From an uncultured Prevotella sp. (GTDB lineage Bacteria; Bacteroidota; Bacteroidia; Bacteroidales; Bacteroidaceae), in contig CAKZVT010000029.1 of assembly GCA_937922435.1 (NCBI GenBank), positions 1 to 64,000 of the forward strand: DNA of 64,000 bases, read 5' to 3'. Below, piece by piece: positions 42,700-51,632 of the stretch. The notes beneath the pieces were generated by a model. That model was not told the origin of the DNA. It saw only the letters and a program-made list of their open reading frames with translations, and ran no database searches. The number at the start of each line of letters is the position of its first letter. Within the stretch, counting starts at the first letter, position 1. The translations under genes were made by a program, and so were the position numbers.

Positions 42700-43743
42700 A
42701 TGGCAGAAATGAATTTCGGTGGCGTAATCGAGACGGTAGTCACCAGCAAAGAGTTTTCATTGGAAAAGGCGCGTGAAGTGCTCAAGAACGAGACCATCGC
42801 CGTACTCGGCTACGGCATCCAAGGCCCGGGCCAGGCGTGCAACCTGCGCGACAACGGCTTCAACGTTATAGTAGGACAGCGCGAAGGCAAGACATACGAC
42901 AAGGCCGTGGCCGACGGATGGGTGCCAGGCAAGACGCTGTTCTCCATCGAGGAGGCGGCCGAAAAAGGCACAATAGTATGCATGTTGCTGTCTGACGCAG
43001 GCCAAATATCGGTATGGCCCAAAGTGAAGCCATACCTCACAAAGGGCAAGGCACTGTATTACTCGCACGGCTTCGCAATCAACTGGAGCGAGCGCACGGG
43101 CGTAGTGCCTCCTGAAGACGTGGACGTAATCATGGTGGCGCCCAAGGGTTCGGGCACGTCGCTGCGCACAATGTTCTGCGAAGGGCGCGGCCTCAACTGC
43201 TCGTATGCCGTCTACCAAGACGCTACGGGACGCGCCGAGGAGCGCACAATAGCCTTCGGAATAGGCATCGGGGCTGGCTACCTGTTCAAGACTACATTCG
43301 AGCGCGAGGCCACAAGCGACCTCACCGGCGAGCGCGGCTCGCTCATGGGAGCCATCGAGGGACTGCTCGAAGCGCAGTACCAAGTGCTCCGCGAGCACGG
43401 CCATTCACCCTCGGAGGCGTTCAACGAGACCGTAGAGGAACTTACACAGAGCCTCGGCCCGCTCTTCGGCGAAAGGGGAATGGACTGGATGTACGCCAAC
43501 TGCTCGACCACGGCACAGCGCGGCGCACTCGACTGGGCGCCCCGCTTCCGCGACGCCATCAAGCCCGTAATGGAATGGCTTTACCTCTCGGTAAAGAGCG
43601 GCAACGAAGCCCAGATATCCATCGACAGCAACTCGAAGCCCGACTACCGCGAGAAACTGAACGAGGAACTGCGCCAGATGCGCGAGAGCGAGATGTGGCA
43701 GGCCGGCGCAACGGTGCGCAAACTGCGTCCTGAAAACAACTGA
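42700..43743 (+). CDS. ilvC: Ketol-acid reductoisomerase (IlvC)
   Basis: The 347-residue class I enzyme isomerises and reduces acetolactate with NADPH. The dinucleotide motif is VLGYGIQGPGQACNLRDNG (residues 35-53), the polyproline-like PKGSGTSLRTMF region and the Mg-binding Asp/Glu (e.g. EGLLEAQYQVL) follow. The start at 42700 (MAEMNFGGV) fits the family; the upstream GTG-initiated frame is rejected. Last gene of the operon, 102 bp after the thioesterase. Confidence 0.96.
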   Translation: MAEMNFGGVIETVVTSKEFSLEKAREVLKNETIAVLGYGIQGPGQACNLRDNGFNVIVGQREGKTYDKAVADGWVPGKTLFSIEEAAEKGTIVCMLLSDAGQISVWPKVKPYLTKGKALYYSHGFAINWSERTGVVPPEDVDVIMVAPKGSGTSLRTMFCEGRGLNCSYAVYQDATGRAEERTIAFGIGIGAGYLFKTTFEREATSDLTGERGSLMGAIEGLLEAQYQVLREHGHSPSEAFNETVEELTQSLGPLFGERGMDWMYANCSTTAQRGALDWAPRFRDAIKPVMEWLYLSVKSGNEAQISIDSNSKPDYREKLNEELRQMRESEMWQAGATVRKLRPENN

Positions 43744-43768
43744 TTTTACACATAGCTTAACTACCCGA

Positions 43769-43805
43769 AGGGTGCGGTGGCGGCTACGCTCCGCGCCCTT
43801 TTTGT
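43769..43805 (+). terminator. Terminator of the ilv operon
   Basis: AGGGTGCGG (43769-43777) pairs with CCGCGCCCT (43791-43799, one G-U), followed by TTTTT. Confidence 0.85.
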
Positions 43806-43822
43806 ATGCGACACGTCAAAAA

Positions 43823-43905
43823 GACTGCAAAACGCATTGCAAAAGGTGGCCTTTCACCGTGTAAAAGGCCACCTTTTGCAACGCAACCGACGGTCTCTTG
43901 CAACG
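43823..43905. repeat. Dispersed palindromic repeat array (family A), copy 6
   Basis: GCAAAAGGTGGCCTTTCACC / GTGTAAAAGGCCACCTTTTG is an inverted pair, followed by CAACCGACGGTCTCTTGCAA. It lies just after the ilv terminator. Confidence 0.75.
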
Positions 43906-43998
43906 CAAGATGCAACTGCCTGTAAAACAGCACGTTGTGAATTAATCAAAAATAGGACACAGAAAAGGATAATTTTGGCAAAAAACACATTCTTGTTT

Positions 43999-44029
43999 TT
44001 TGAACAACCAGGCAATAAGAGTATCTTTG
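43999..44029 (+). promoter_or_regulatory. Perfect promoter placed directly on a start codon
   Basis: TTTG (43999-44002), exactly 19 bp, TATCTTTG (44022-44029). The ATG of the next gene is at 44036, where transcription itself should begin, so the mRNA would have almost no leader. Confidence 0.75.
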
Positions 44030-44035
44030 CAGTTG

Positions 44036-44722
44036 ATGAAAAGGCTTATAATCATACTCACGGCAATAGCGTTTTACAGCGCGGCAAACGCCCAGGAACG
44101 GCGCGGCAACGCCGCAACCGCCGACAGCACGGCCGTGACCGCCGACGCCTTGAAGCCGGAATTAATCGGCGGCGCGGACGCTCCAACGCACATATACACC
44201 TACGGCGGCTACCGCGGCGAACCGATGCAGGCTACCGACTCGCTCCATCTGCCCGTGCTCGACAGCTTCGGGCGGACATACATCAACATGTACCCGTACA
44301 GCTGGTACGGCCTGTACGACTGGCAGCTGCACAAGGGACTCAACCTTAACCTCGGCGCGTCGGTGTTCGCCTCGTTCGGCGACAGCCCGTGGAAAGGCGT
44401 CGGCTTCACGCAAAGCATGGCCGCGATGTACGCCGTACCGCTGACAGGCAAACTCTCGTTGGCCATTGGCGGATACATCAACAACATCTACTGGTCGCGC
44501 GACGCATACCACGACGCCGGCCTGAACGCCGTGCTCGGCTACAAGTTCGACGAGCACTGGGAAGGCTACCTGTTCGGACAGAAGTCGCTCGTCGCCACCC
44601 GTATGCCCCTGCCCCTTTACGACATAGGCAACATCGGAGACCGCATCGGGGCTGCCATAAGGTACAATTTCAATCCCAACTTCAGCATACAGGTCAGCGT
44701 AACGGCGGAAAAGAGAAAATAA
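44036..44722 (+). CDS. Putative outer-membrane beta-barrel protein
   Basis: A 228-residue protein with a clear signal peptide (MKRLIIILTAIAFYSAANAQ). The mature part alternates polar and aromatic residues (LNLNLGASVFASFGDS, MAAMYAVPLTGKLSLAIGGYI, NNIYW) and ends in a strand-like FSIQVSVTAEKRK. This suggests a small beta-barrel, as in many Bacteroidetes porin-like proteins. The family is not recognised. It is a single gene with an exact consensus promoter and may be translated from a leaderless message. Confidence 0.75.
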   Translation: MKRLIIILTAIAFYSAANAQERRGNAATADSTAVTADALKPELIGGADAPTHIYTYGGYRGEPMQATDSLHLPVLDSFGRTYINMYPYSWYGLYDWQLHKGLNLNLGASVFASFGDSPWKGVGFTQSMAAMYAVPLTGKLSLAIGGYINNIYWSRDAYHDAGLNAVLGYKFDEHWEGYLFGQKSLVATRMPLPLYDIGNIGDRIGAAIRYNFNPNFSIQVSVTAEKRK

Positions 44723-44788
44723 GTACCGCCAAAGAACCCGTCTTTGTCAAATCAAGACAAAGGCATAAACCCAATTATTATCAGAAAA

Positions 44789-44834
44789 GCAGACGCGTCC
44801 GCCCAAGCCTTTTGCTTGAAACGGACGCGTCTGC
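44789..44834. terminator. Shared hairpin between convergent genes
   Basis: GCAGACGCGTCCG (44789-44801) and its exact reverse complement (44822-44834). An inner CAAGC/GCTTG pair extends the fold. No strong T run on the plus strand. Confidence 0.65.
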
Positions 44835-44839
44835 TGTAA

Positions 44840-45439
44840 TTAATCGCCCAACGTTATGCTCGACCTCACCCTACTCAACGTTTCCGGAGTCATTTGCAGA
44901 TAGCTGGCTATATAAACCAAAGGCGCACGCAAAGACAACTGTGGAGACAACTTGCATAGCTTCCTGTACCTGTCTTGGGCAGTCTCAAAGCGCACCAAGT
45001 CTGCATGTATCTGTGAGTTAATCAAAGACTCTTCAAGAATCTTCCTGTACAATATCTGTATATTCACATTGTGCAATGCCACCTCTTCGAGCCTCGCCTT
45101 AGGCAATGCGTATATCAAGACCGGCTCCAAAGCCTCCACCTGCAGACGGGTAGGCTCTTCCTTGAAAAGGCTTTCTATGCACATTATTATTTCACCCTCC
45201 GGCGCCATGTGCTCCGTGACATCTTTTCCTTTCTTAAAATAGAACTGCCTTACCAGGCCTTTTTCTATATAATATATGTTCTTGCAGACTTCACCTTCCT
45301 CCAGAATCATCTCTCCTTTGGCAAATTTCATCGGTACAAGTACATTTTCAAGAATGTCCAGTTCGTCATGAGTCATCGTACTGTACTTACGAGCCAACTC
45401 ACGCGCAATGTCACGCTTGGTTTTCAACATTTCTTTCAT
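44840..45439 (-). CDS. Crp/Fnr family transcriptional regulator
   Basis: A 199-residue protein with a cyclic-nucleotide-binding-like beta-roll (about 30-125, with KFAKGEMILEEGEVCKNIYYIEKGLVRQFY) and a C-terminal winged helix (about 150-195). The recognition region reads LVYIASYLQMTPETLSRVRS. No FNR-type N-terminal Cys cluster is present. The ligand is unknown; Bacteroidetes members of this type often do not bind cAMP. Target genes cannot be told from the sequence. Confidence 0.9.
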   Translation of the reverse strand: MKEMLKTKRDIARELARKYSTMTHDELDILENVLVPMKFAKGEMILEEGEVCKNIYYIEKGLVRQFYFKKGKDVTEHMAPEGEIIMCIESLFKEEPTRLQVEALEPVLIYALPKARLEEVALHNVNIQILYRKILEESLINSQIHADLVRFETAQDRYRKLCKLSPQLSLRAPLVYIASYLQMTPETLSRVRSSITLGD

Positions 45440-45540
45440 TATTCCTCCTCCTTTGAATATTCATTTAATAAATCATAAACAAATAAACGGCAACCGCCTT
45501 ATTGTTCATATTCATTAATCTTTTCCCTCACATATATTTG

Positions 45541-47322
45541 TTAATCCAATTTCAACACTGCAAGAAAAGCTTTCTGTGGAACCTCGACGTTCCCAATCTG
45601 CTTCATTCTCTTTTTACCTCTCTTTTGTTTCTCCAAAAGCTTCCGTTTACGGCTGACGTCTCCGCCATAACACTTGGCCGTAACATCCTTGCGCACACAT
45701 TTCACTGTTTCACGTGCTATGATTTTCGACCCAATCGCAGCCTGTATCGCAATGTCGAACTGTTGTCTCGGTATTAATTCCTTCAACTTCTCACACATTC
45801 TACGTCCCAATACAACGGCATTGTCCTGATGTGTAAGTGTTGACAACGCGTCAACCGGCTCGCCGTTTAACAATATATCCAACTTTGCAAGCTTTGACGG
45901 ACGGAAACTGTCAACATGATAATCAAATGACGCATACCCCTTCGATATGCTCTTAAGCTTGTCGTAAAAGTCAATGACGATTTCCCCCAACGGTATCATA
46001 AAGTTCAGTTCCACCCGGTTTCCGCTGACATAGTCCTGCCTTACAAGCTCCCCGCGTTTATCAAGGCAAAGCTTCATTATCGGGCCTATATATTCAGCAC
46101 TTGTTATGATTGAGGCTTTTATGTAAGGCTCTTCGATATGGTCTATCATCGTTGCGTCGGGCAATCCCGATGGATTATGTACTTCCTTTACGCCTCCCTG
46201 TTTGTCGTAAACCATGTATGAAACATTGGGGACGGTCGTTATCACATCCATGTTGAACTCACGGTCCAAGCGTTCCTGCACAATCTCCATATGCAACAAG
46301 CCGAGAAAGCCGCAACGGAAGCCAAAGCCCAACGCTACAGAAGATTCTGGTGAAAACGTAAGAGACGCATCATTCAACTGCAACTTTTCAAGCGATGCGC
46401 GCAAATTCTCATAATCATTAGGGTCAATAGGATACACTCCAGCGAAAACCATCGGCTTTACCTCTTGGAAACCGGAAATCGCATTATCGCAAGAATTACC
46501 TACATGAGTTATGGTATCACCAACCTTTACTTCCTTGCTGTCCTTTATTCCACTTATAATATAACCGACATCCCCTGTTCCCAGACTGGAACGAGGTATC
46601 ATATCCATCTTCAACACGCCGACTTCATCAGCTACATACTCCATCCCCGTATTAAAGAACTTGACCTTGTCGCCTTTATGGATAACGCCGTTTTCTATCT
46701 TGAAATATGCGATAATACCGCGAAACGGATTGAAAACGGAATCGAAAATCAATGCCTGCAAAGGCGCATTTGCATCACCTGAAGGGTGTGGTACACGCTC
46801 TACAACCGCGTCCAGAATTTCCTTTACGCCCTCACCTGTCTTACCAGAAGCGCGTATAATATCACCCCTGTCACATCCCAACAAGTCAACAATTTCATCT
46901 TCAACCTCATCTGGCATGGCCGACGGCATATCTATCTTGTTGATAACCGGGATTATCTCCAAATCCTGGTCGAGAGCCATGTACAGATTGCTTATCGTCT
47001 GCGCCTGCACACCCTGTGTTGCATCAACAACGAGCAAAGCCCCCTCGCACGCCGCAATACTGCGTGACACTTCGTATGAGAAATCCACATGCCCCGGAGT
47101 ATCGATAAGGTTCAATATGTACCTTGAACCGCCATAATCATATTCCATTTGTATTGCATGGCTCTTTATCGTTATTCCACGCTCACGTTCTAATTCCATG
47201 TCGTCAAGCATCTGCCCCTCGGTTATTTGGATAGTCTTTGTATATTCCAATAAACGGTCGGCAAGCGTGGATTTTCCGTGGTCAATGTGCGCTATTATAC
47301 AAAAATTCCTTATTTCGTTCAT
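45541..47322 (-). CDS. lepA: Elongation factor 4 (LepA)
   Basis: The 593-residue translational GTPase starts NFCIIAHIDHGKSTLADRL (G1). Also seen are DTPGHVDFSYEVSRS (G3), NKIDMPSA (G4) and the LepA-specific C-terminal domain with GGDVSRKRKLLEKQKRGKKR. It back-translocates or remodels stalled ribosomes under stress. It is a single gene. A TATATTTG box lies 22 bp upstream of the start. Confidence 0.97.
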   Translation of the reverse strand: MNEIRNFCIIAHIDHGKSTLADRLLEYTKTIQITEGQMLDDMELERERGITIKSHAIQMEYDYGGSRYILNLIDTPGHVDFSYEVSRSIAACEGALLVVDATQGVQAQTISNLYMALDQDLEIIPVINKIDMPSAMPDEVEDEIVDLLGCDRGDIIRASGKTGEGVKEILDAVVERVPHPSGDANAPLQALIFDSVFNPFRGIIAYFKIENGVIHKGDKVKFFNTGMEYVADEVGVLKMDMIPRSSLGTGDVGYIISGIKDSKEVKVGDTITHVGNSCDNAISGFQEVKPMVFAGVYPIDPNDYENLRASLEKLQLNDASLTFSPESSVALGFGFRCGFLGLLHMEIVQERLDREFNMDVITTVPNVSYMVYDKQGGVKEVHNPSGLPDATMIDHIEEPYIKASIITSAEYIGPIMKLCLDKRGELVRQDYVSGNRVELNFMIPLGEIVIDFYDKLKSISKGYASFDYHVDSFRPSKLAKLDILLNGEPVDALSTLTHQDNAVVLGRRMCEKLKELIPRQQFDIAIQAAIGSKIIARETVKCVRKDVTAKCYGGDVSRKRKLLEKQKRGKKRMKQIGNVEVPQKAFLAVLKLD

Positions 47323-47343
47323 CTATCTATCATTTTGGGTACG

Positions 47344-47351
47344 CAAATATA
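47344..47351 (-). promoter_or_regulatory. -7 box of lepA
   Basis: CAAATATA on the plus strand is TATATTTG on the minus strand, with CTTG (47375-47372) 20 bp further upstream. Confidence 0.5.
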
Positions 47352-47489
47352 CAAAAAATGCAATCAAATCCCAAGAATCCAAATGTTTTTATGGTAAAAT
47401 TCGGGAAATAGGCTCTATAAAAATATGAGAAAAAACAAATGTTTTTTGCTTATTTATTGATTTTGTTCGTTTATTTCATTGATGTTCGG

Positions 47490-47497
47490 TATTTTTG
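47490..47497 (+). promoter_or_regulatory. -7 box for the lipoprotein gene
   Basis: TATTTTTG lies 22 bp before the ATG at 47520. The -33 region is weak. Confidence 0.45.
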
Positions 47498-47519
47498 CAC
47501 AATTATAAAAGCATTTACG

Positions 47520-47915
47520 ATGAAAAAATTTTTGATGTTCTTAATTTTGCCAATAGCATTCGCCTCCTGCCATGAAAGCCTTGAGGACAAAGCCGCACGT
47601 GAAGCGGTTGAGTTTACAAGAAAAAACTGTCCTGTACCCATAAATGAGTCAGTCATCAACGACAGCATGGTTTACGAAAAAGAGACACGCACCATACACT
47701 ACTTCTATACAATCAAAGGGAAAGCCGACACTACCGCCATTAACCAGCAACAAGCCAAAGACGGGCTGATAAAAGGCGTAAAAGACGCAACCGGCCTAAG
47801 GGCGTACAAGGAGGGCGGCTTCAATTTTGCATACACATACTATTCGGCAAAGAACAAAGGCCAAAAACTCATAGACATAACCATCACGCCCAAAGATTAC
47901 ATGGAAACGGAATAA
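47520..47915 (+). CDS. Hypothetical lipoprotein
   Basis: A 131-residue protein with a lipoprotein signal peptide (MKKFLMFLILPIAFASC, lipid-bearing Cys at 17). The mature part is mixed alpha/beta and hydrophilic (KNCPVPINESVINDSMVYEK, then YFYTIKGKADT). The family is not recognised. The start is set at the signal peptide and just after a -7 box. It stands alone and ends at a bidirectional terminator. Confidence 0.78.
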   Translation: MKKFLMFLILPIAFASCHESLEDKAAREAVEFTRKNCPVPINESVINDSMVYEKETRTIHYFYTIKGKADTTAINQQQAKDGLIKGVKDATGLRAYKEGGFNFAYTYYSAKNKGQKLIDITITPKDYMETE

Positions 47916-47964
47916 GCAGCGCATTGCAATACTACTGACTCTTGCCGTTGAATATCCATAAAGC

Positions 47965-47995
47965 AAAAAGGGGATGATTGAACCATCCCCTTTTT
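47965..47995. terminator. Bidirectional intrinsic terminator
   Basis: AAAAAGGGGATG and CATCCCCTTTTT flank a 7 nt loop. It serves the lipoprotein gene and the convergent TSCPD gene. Confidence 0.88.
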
Positions 47996-47996
47996 C

Positions 47997-48251
47997 TTAT
48001 TGTCTCTTCAACTGTTCTATCGCGCAACACAACTGGTCGGGACAGCTTGTAGGTTTGTTGCCGCAACGGATACCGCCAAGACGACTCCTGACTTCATCCG
48101 CATCCATTCCTTTTACAAGTGCGCAAATCCCCTGCAAGTTTCCATTGCAGCCTCCAATAAACGAGACATCACTTATACGGTTGTCATCATCTATCTCAAG
48201 GTTTATCACCTTGCTGCAAGTTCCCGTTGTAGTGTATGAAATCTTTTTCAC
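47997..48251 (-). CDS. TSCPD domain protein (TIGR03905 type)
   Basis: An 84-residue protein containing GTCSKVINLEID, FIGGCNGNLQGICALVKGM and the TSCPDQLCCAIEQL signature with several conserved Cys. TSCPD domains also occur at the C-terminus of adenosylcobalamin-dependent ribonucleotide reductases. The stand-alone form has no known function. It lies 31 bp after the YebC-type gene and may share its transcript. Confidence 0.88.
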   Translation of the reverse strand: MKKISYTTTGTCSKVINLEIDDDNRISDVSFIGGCNGNLQGICALVKGMDADEVRSRLGGIRCGNKPTSCPDQLCCAIEQLKRQ

Positions 48252-48282
48252 TTTGACAAAACAATTAAACTTGTCCGCCCTA

Positions 48283-49011
48283 TTATTCTTCAGGCTTCAT
48301 GTTGGTATAGACATTCTGCACGTCATCGTCGTCTTCAAGCAAATCCACCATCTTATCGATAGTGGCGCGTTCCTCGGGCGTCACGTCTTTCAAGTCGTTC
48401 GGAATACGTGTGAACTCAGCTCCTGTCACCTCAAATCCGTTTTCCTCCAGATGCTTCTGTATGTCTCCAAAGCTCTTCGGGTCGCCGTAGATTGTTATTT
48501 CATCGGCCTCTTCATCCACGTCGTAATCGTCCTCAACGCCATAATCAATAAGGTCGAGTATAAGCTCGTCCATGTCGAGCCCTTCTTTCCGCTTGAACGA
48601 GAACACACACTTGTGGTCGAACAAGAATGACAGGCTGCCCATCGTACCGAGGTTGCCGTTGAACTTGTTGAATATTGCACGCACATTTCCAACTGTACGC
48701 GTCGTATTGTCCGTAGCAGCATCCACAAATATCGCGATTCCATGAGGCCCGTATCCCTCATATGTAACTTCCTTGTAATCGCTTTGGTCTTTGCCCATCG
48801 CGTTCTTTATGGCACGCTTCACATTTTCAAGCGGCATGTTCTCACGTTTAGCGTTGAGTATTATCGAACGCAAGTGCGGATTATTGTCCGGGTCAGGACC
48901 GCCGGCTTTTACGGCTATGGCGATTTGTTTGCCTATCTTTGTAAAAGTCCTGGCCATGTGGCCCCATCTTTTCAGCTTTGTAGCTTTACGGTATTCGAAT
49001 GCTCTTCCCAT
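48283..49011 (-). CDS. YebC/PmpR family regulatory protein
   Basis: A 242-residue protein with the family start GRAFEYRKATKLKRWGHMARTFTKIGKQI, then NMPLENVKRAIKNAMGK, the EGYGPHGIAIFVDAATDN motif and GSLSFLFDHK. The family binds DNA as a regulator and in some bacteria acts as a translation factor that relieves stalling at proline stretches. It lies 33 bp after pheT on the same strand. Confidence 0.94.
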   Translation of the reverse strand: MGRAFEYRKATKLKRWGHMARTFTKIGKQIAIAVKAGGPDPDNNPHLRSIILNAKRENMPLENVKRAIKNAMGKDQSDYKEVTYEGYGPHGIAIFVDAATDNTTRTVGNVRAIFNKFNGNLGTMGSLSFLFDHKCVFSFKRKEGLDMDELILDLIDYGVEDDYDVDEEADEITIYGDPKSFGDIQKHLEENGFEVTGAEFTRIPNDLKDVTPEERATIDKMVDLLEDDDDVQNVYTNMKPEE

Positions 49012-49044
49012 ATTTGTTGTTTTGTTTTTATCTTTTCCAAATTA

Positions 49045-51507
49045 TCATCTCAACTCTGCATTAAACTCTTTCTTGAGGTTGCCTATGAGCTTGCTCATGA
49101 TTGAGTCTATCTGCTTGTCGGTCAATGTCTTGCTCTCGTCTTGGAGGATGAAGTTCACGGCATAGCTCTTTTTGCCTTCGGGCAGGTTCTTGCCCTCATA
49201 TACGTCAAACAGTTCCACCTTCTTCAAGAACTTGCGTTCCGTCTGACAAGCCACGCGCTCGATGTCTCCGAACTTCACGCTCTTATCTATCAGCAAAGCC
49301 AAGTCGCGGCTTACAGCCGGATACTTGCTTATTTCATGGAAGCTGACAGCATTCTTGCTTACTGCCTTAACCACATCGTCCCAACGGATTTCGGCATAAT
49401 ACACCTCATTGTCAATGCCGAACGCCTTTGCCAGTTTACGGCTTACTATGCCCATTTCAACCAAAGCCTTGCCGCTCTTGGTCTCGACCGTCATGCCACA
49501 GGCAAACACGTCATTGTCGCATCCCTTTGTCACGGTCATACCCGACGGTACTCCCAAACGGCGCAGCATGTTCGCAACATACGCCTTCAGTTCGTAAAAC
49601 GTGGAGTCCTCGTCAGGGTGCGCCCAGCTGCCCGATACGCGCTTGCCCGTTATCCACAAAGCCGCATGCGTCTCCTCGACGTATGCCTGCATCGGGTTTT
49701 CAGGATTTTTCCGTTCTGGATTGTACTTATATACATTGCCAAATTCAAACAACCGCAAGTCGGGATTTTTCCTGTTTGCATTGTATGCTATGCTTTCAAG
49801 ACCGCCAAACAACAGCGTCGCACGCATCACGTTGAGGTCAGAGCTCAACGGATTCATGATTTTGACAATATTCGAATCATGGTAGCGCTCCAATCCTTCA
49901 TAGTACGCACCCTTGGTAAGGGAATTGTTCATGATTTCATTGAAGCCGCATCCTACAAGCTGTTCGCCGATTACATTCTGCAACTTGTGCTTGTTGTCCT
50001 CGCTGCCTTTGATGACAAGCGAACTCTTTAGCTGTGTAGGAATCTCCACATTATTATATCCGTAGATGCGCAGGATGTCTTCAACCACGTCGCAGGGGCG
50101 CTGCACGTCTACACGGTAAGGCGGAACGCTAAGCTCAAGCCCGTCTTCGGTCTCTGCGTCGACCTTCATCTCCAGGCTCGTGACGATTGACTTTACCATT
50201 TCAGGTTGCAGCACCTTGCCTATCAGGCTGTTTACATAATCATACCTAAGCGACACCTTGAAGTCCTGTATAGGCTGCGGATAAACGTCGTTTATTTCCA
50301 TCGACACCTTTCCGCCTGCCAGTTCCTTGCACATGATGGCGGCCTGCTTCAGCGCATAGATTACGCCGTTGGGGTCGATGCCGCGCTCGAAACGGAACGA
50401 GGCGTCAGTGCTAAGGCCGTGGCGGCGCGCGCTTTTCCTTATCCATGTAGGATGGAAATAGGCACTTTCAAGCACTACATTCGTAGTAGTCTCATACGTG
50501 CCGCTGCCCTTTCCGCCGAATACGCCGGCTATGCACATCGCGTCTTCCTCGTTGCATATTGCAAGGTCGTGCGAGCCGAGCTTGTGCTCCACTCCGTCAA
50601 GCGTCACGAACGGCGTGCCCTCGGGCATGGTCTTGACTACAATATGATGACCGGTCACCATGTCTGCGTCAAAACAGTGCAGCGGCTGGCCGTAAGCCAT
50701 CATTATGTAATTGGTTATGTCTACGATGTTGTTTATCGGGCGCAAGCCTATTACGCGGAGCCTGTCTTGCAGCCATGCGGGGCTTTCCTTCACCTCGCAG
50801 CCGGTTATGCTGACGCAGGCATAGCGCTTGCATGCGTCGTTGTTCTCTATCGTTACTTTTACCGGAAGGTCGTTGTTGTCGACTGTGAAAGCCTCGCATC
50901 CGGGACGGTGCAACGACGTTTCATAGCCGTTGCGCACCAGCCAGGCATAAAGGTCGCGCGCAACACCCCAATGTGACAGCGCGTCGGCACGGTTGGCCGT
51001 TATGTCAATCTCGATGAGCCAGTCGCTCTCAAGGTTGTAATATTCCGCCGCAGGCTGGCCCACCGTTGCGTCTTCCGTCAATACTATTATGCCGTCATGG
51101 CTCGTGCCTACGCCTATTTCGTCCTCGGCGCATATCATTCCGTAGCTCTCCACGCCACGCAGCTTCGACTTTTTAATGACAAACTCCTTGTCGCCATCAT
51201 ACAGCACGCAGCCCAGGTCGGCTACGATGACCTTCTGTCCGGCGGCCACGTTGGGTGCGCCGCACACAATTTGCGAAGGAGTTTCGCGGCCAAGGTCGAC
51301 CGTGGTGACATGCAGGTGGTCTGAATTAGGATGGGGTTCGCATGTAAGCACCTTGCCTACATACAAGCCCTTAAGCCCGCCCTTCACGCTTTGTACCTCT
51401 TCCAAAGCGTCTACTTCAAGACCTGTGGAAGTAAGTGCGTCACAGACCTCTTGAGGCGTAAGGGTAAAATCAACATATTCCTTAAGCCATTTATAAGATA
51501 TGTTCAT
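49045..51507 (-). CDS. pheT: Phenylalanine-tRNA ligase, beta subunit (PheT)
   Basis: An 820-residue protein with the full PheT layout: MNISYKWLKEYVDF start, tRNA-binding OB-fold (GLYVGKVLTCEPHPNSDHL), B3/B4 editing domain, B5 domain, the class II synthetase-like core, and the C-terminal ferredoxin-fold anticodon domain (FHEISKYPAVSRDLALLIDK to the end). It pairs with PheS, not in this window. The start at 51507 fits the family; the longer open frame crosses the promoter and is rejected. Confidence 0.97.
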   Translation of the reverse strand: MNISYKWLKEYVDFTLTPQEVCDALTSTGLEVDALEEVQSVKGGLKGLYVGKVLTCEPHPNSDHLHVTTVDLGRETPSQIVCGAPNVAAGQKVIVADLGCVLYDGDKEFVIKKSKLRGVESYGMICAEDEIGVGTSHDGIIVLTEDATVGQPAAEYYNLESDWLIEIDITANRADALSHWGVARDLYAWLVRNGYETSLHRPGCEAFTVDNNDLPVKVTIENNDACKRYACVSITGCEVKESPAWLQDRLRVIGLRPINNIVDITNYIMMAYGQPLHCFDADMVTGHHIVVKTMPEGTPFVTLDGVEHKLGSHDLAICNEEDAMCIAGVFGGKGSGTYETTTNVVLESAYFHPTWIRKSARRHGLSTDASFRFERGIDPNGVIYALKQAAIMCKELAGGKVSMEINDVYPQPIQDFKVSLRYDYVNSLIGKVLQPEMVKSIVTSLEMKVDAETEDGLELSVPPYRVDVQRPCDVVEDILRIYGYNNVEIPTQLKSSLVIKGSEDNKHKLQNVIGEQLVGCGFNEIMNNSLTKGAYYEGLERYHDSNIVKIMNPLSSDLNVMRATLLFGGLESIAYNANRKNPDLRLFEFGNVYKYNPERKNPENPMQAYVEETHAALWITGKRVSGSWAHPDEDSTFYELKAYVANMLRRLGVPSGMTVTKGCDNDVFACGMTVETKSGKALVEMGIVSRKLAKAFGIDNEVYYAEIRWDDVVKAVSKNAVSFHEISKYPAVSRDLALLIDKSVKFGDIERVACQTERKFLKKVELFDVYEGKNLPEGKKSYAVNFILQDESKTLTDKQIDSIMSKLIGNLKKEFNAELR

Positions 51508-51541
51508 CGCGAATTGATTTATGCAATTTTTTAACCGAGCG

Positions 51542-51573
51542 CAAAAGTAGTAATTTTTAGTCACTTACACAAA
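51542..51573 (-). promoter_or_regulatory. Promoter of pheT
   Basis: Minus strand TTTG (51573-51570), 20 bp, TACTTTTG (51549-51542). It gives a leader of about 28 nt and supports the start at 51507. Confidence 0.75.
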
Positions 51574-51632
51574 AGTTTGCGGTAAAAACAACAGGTTGTG
51601 CCCCAATCGTGCCTGAAACGCGGCGGCAATCA

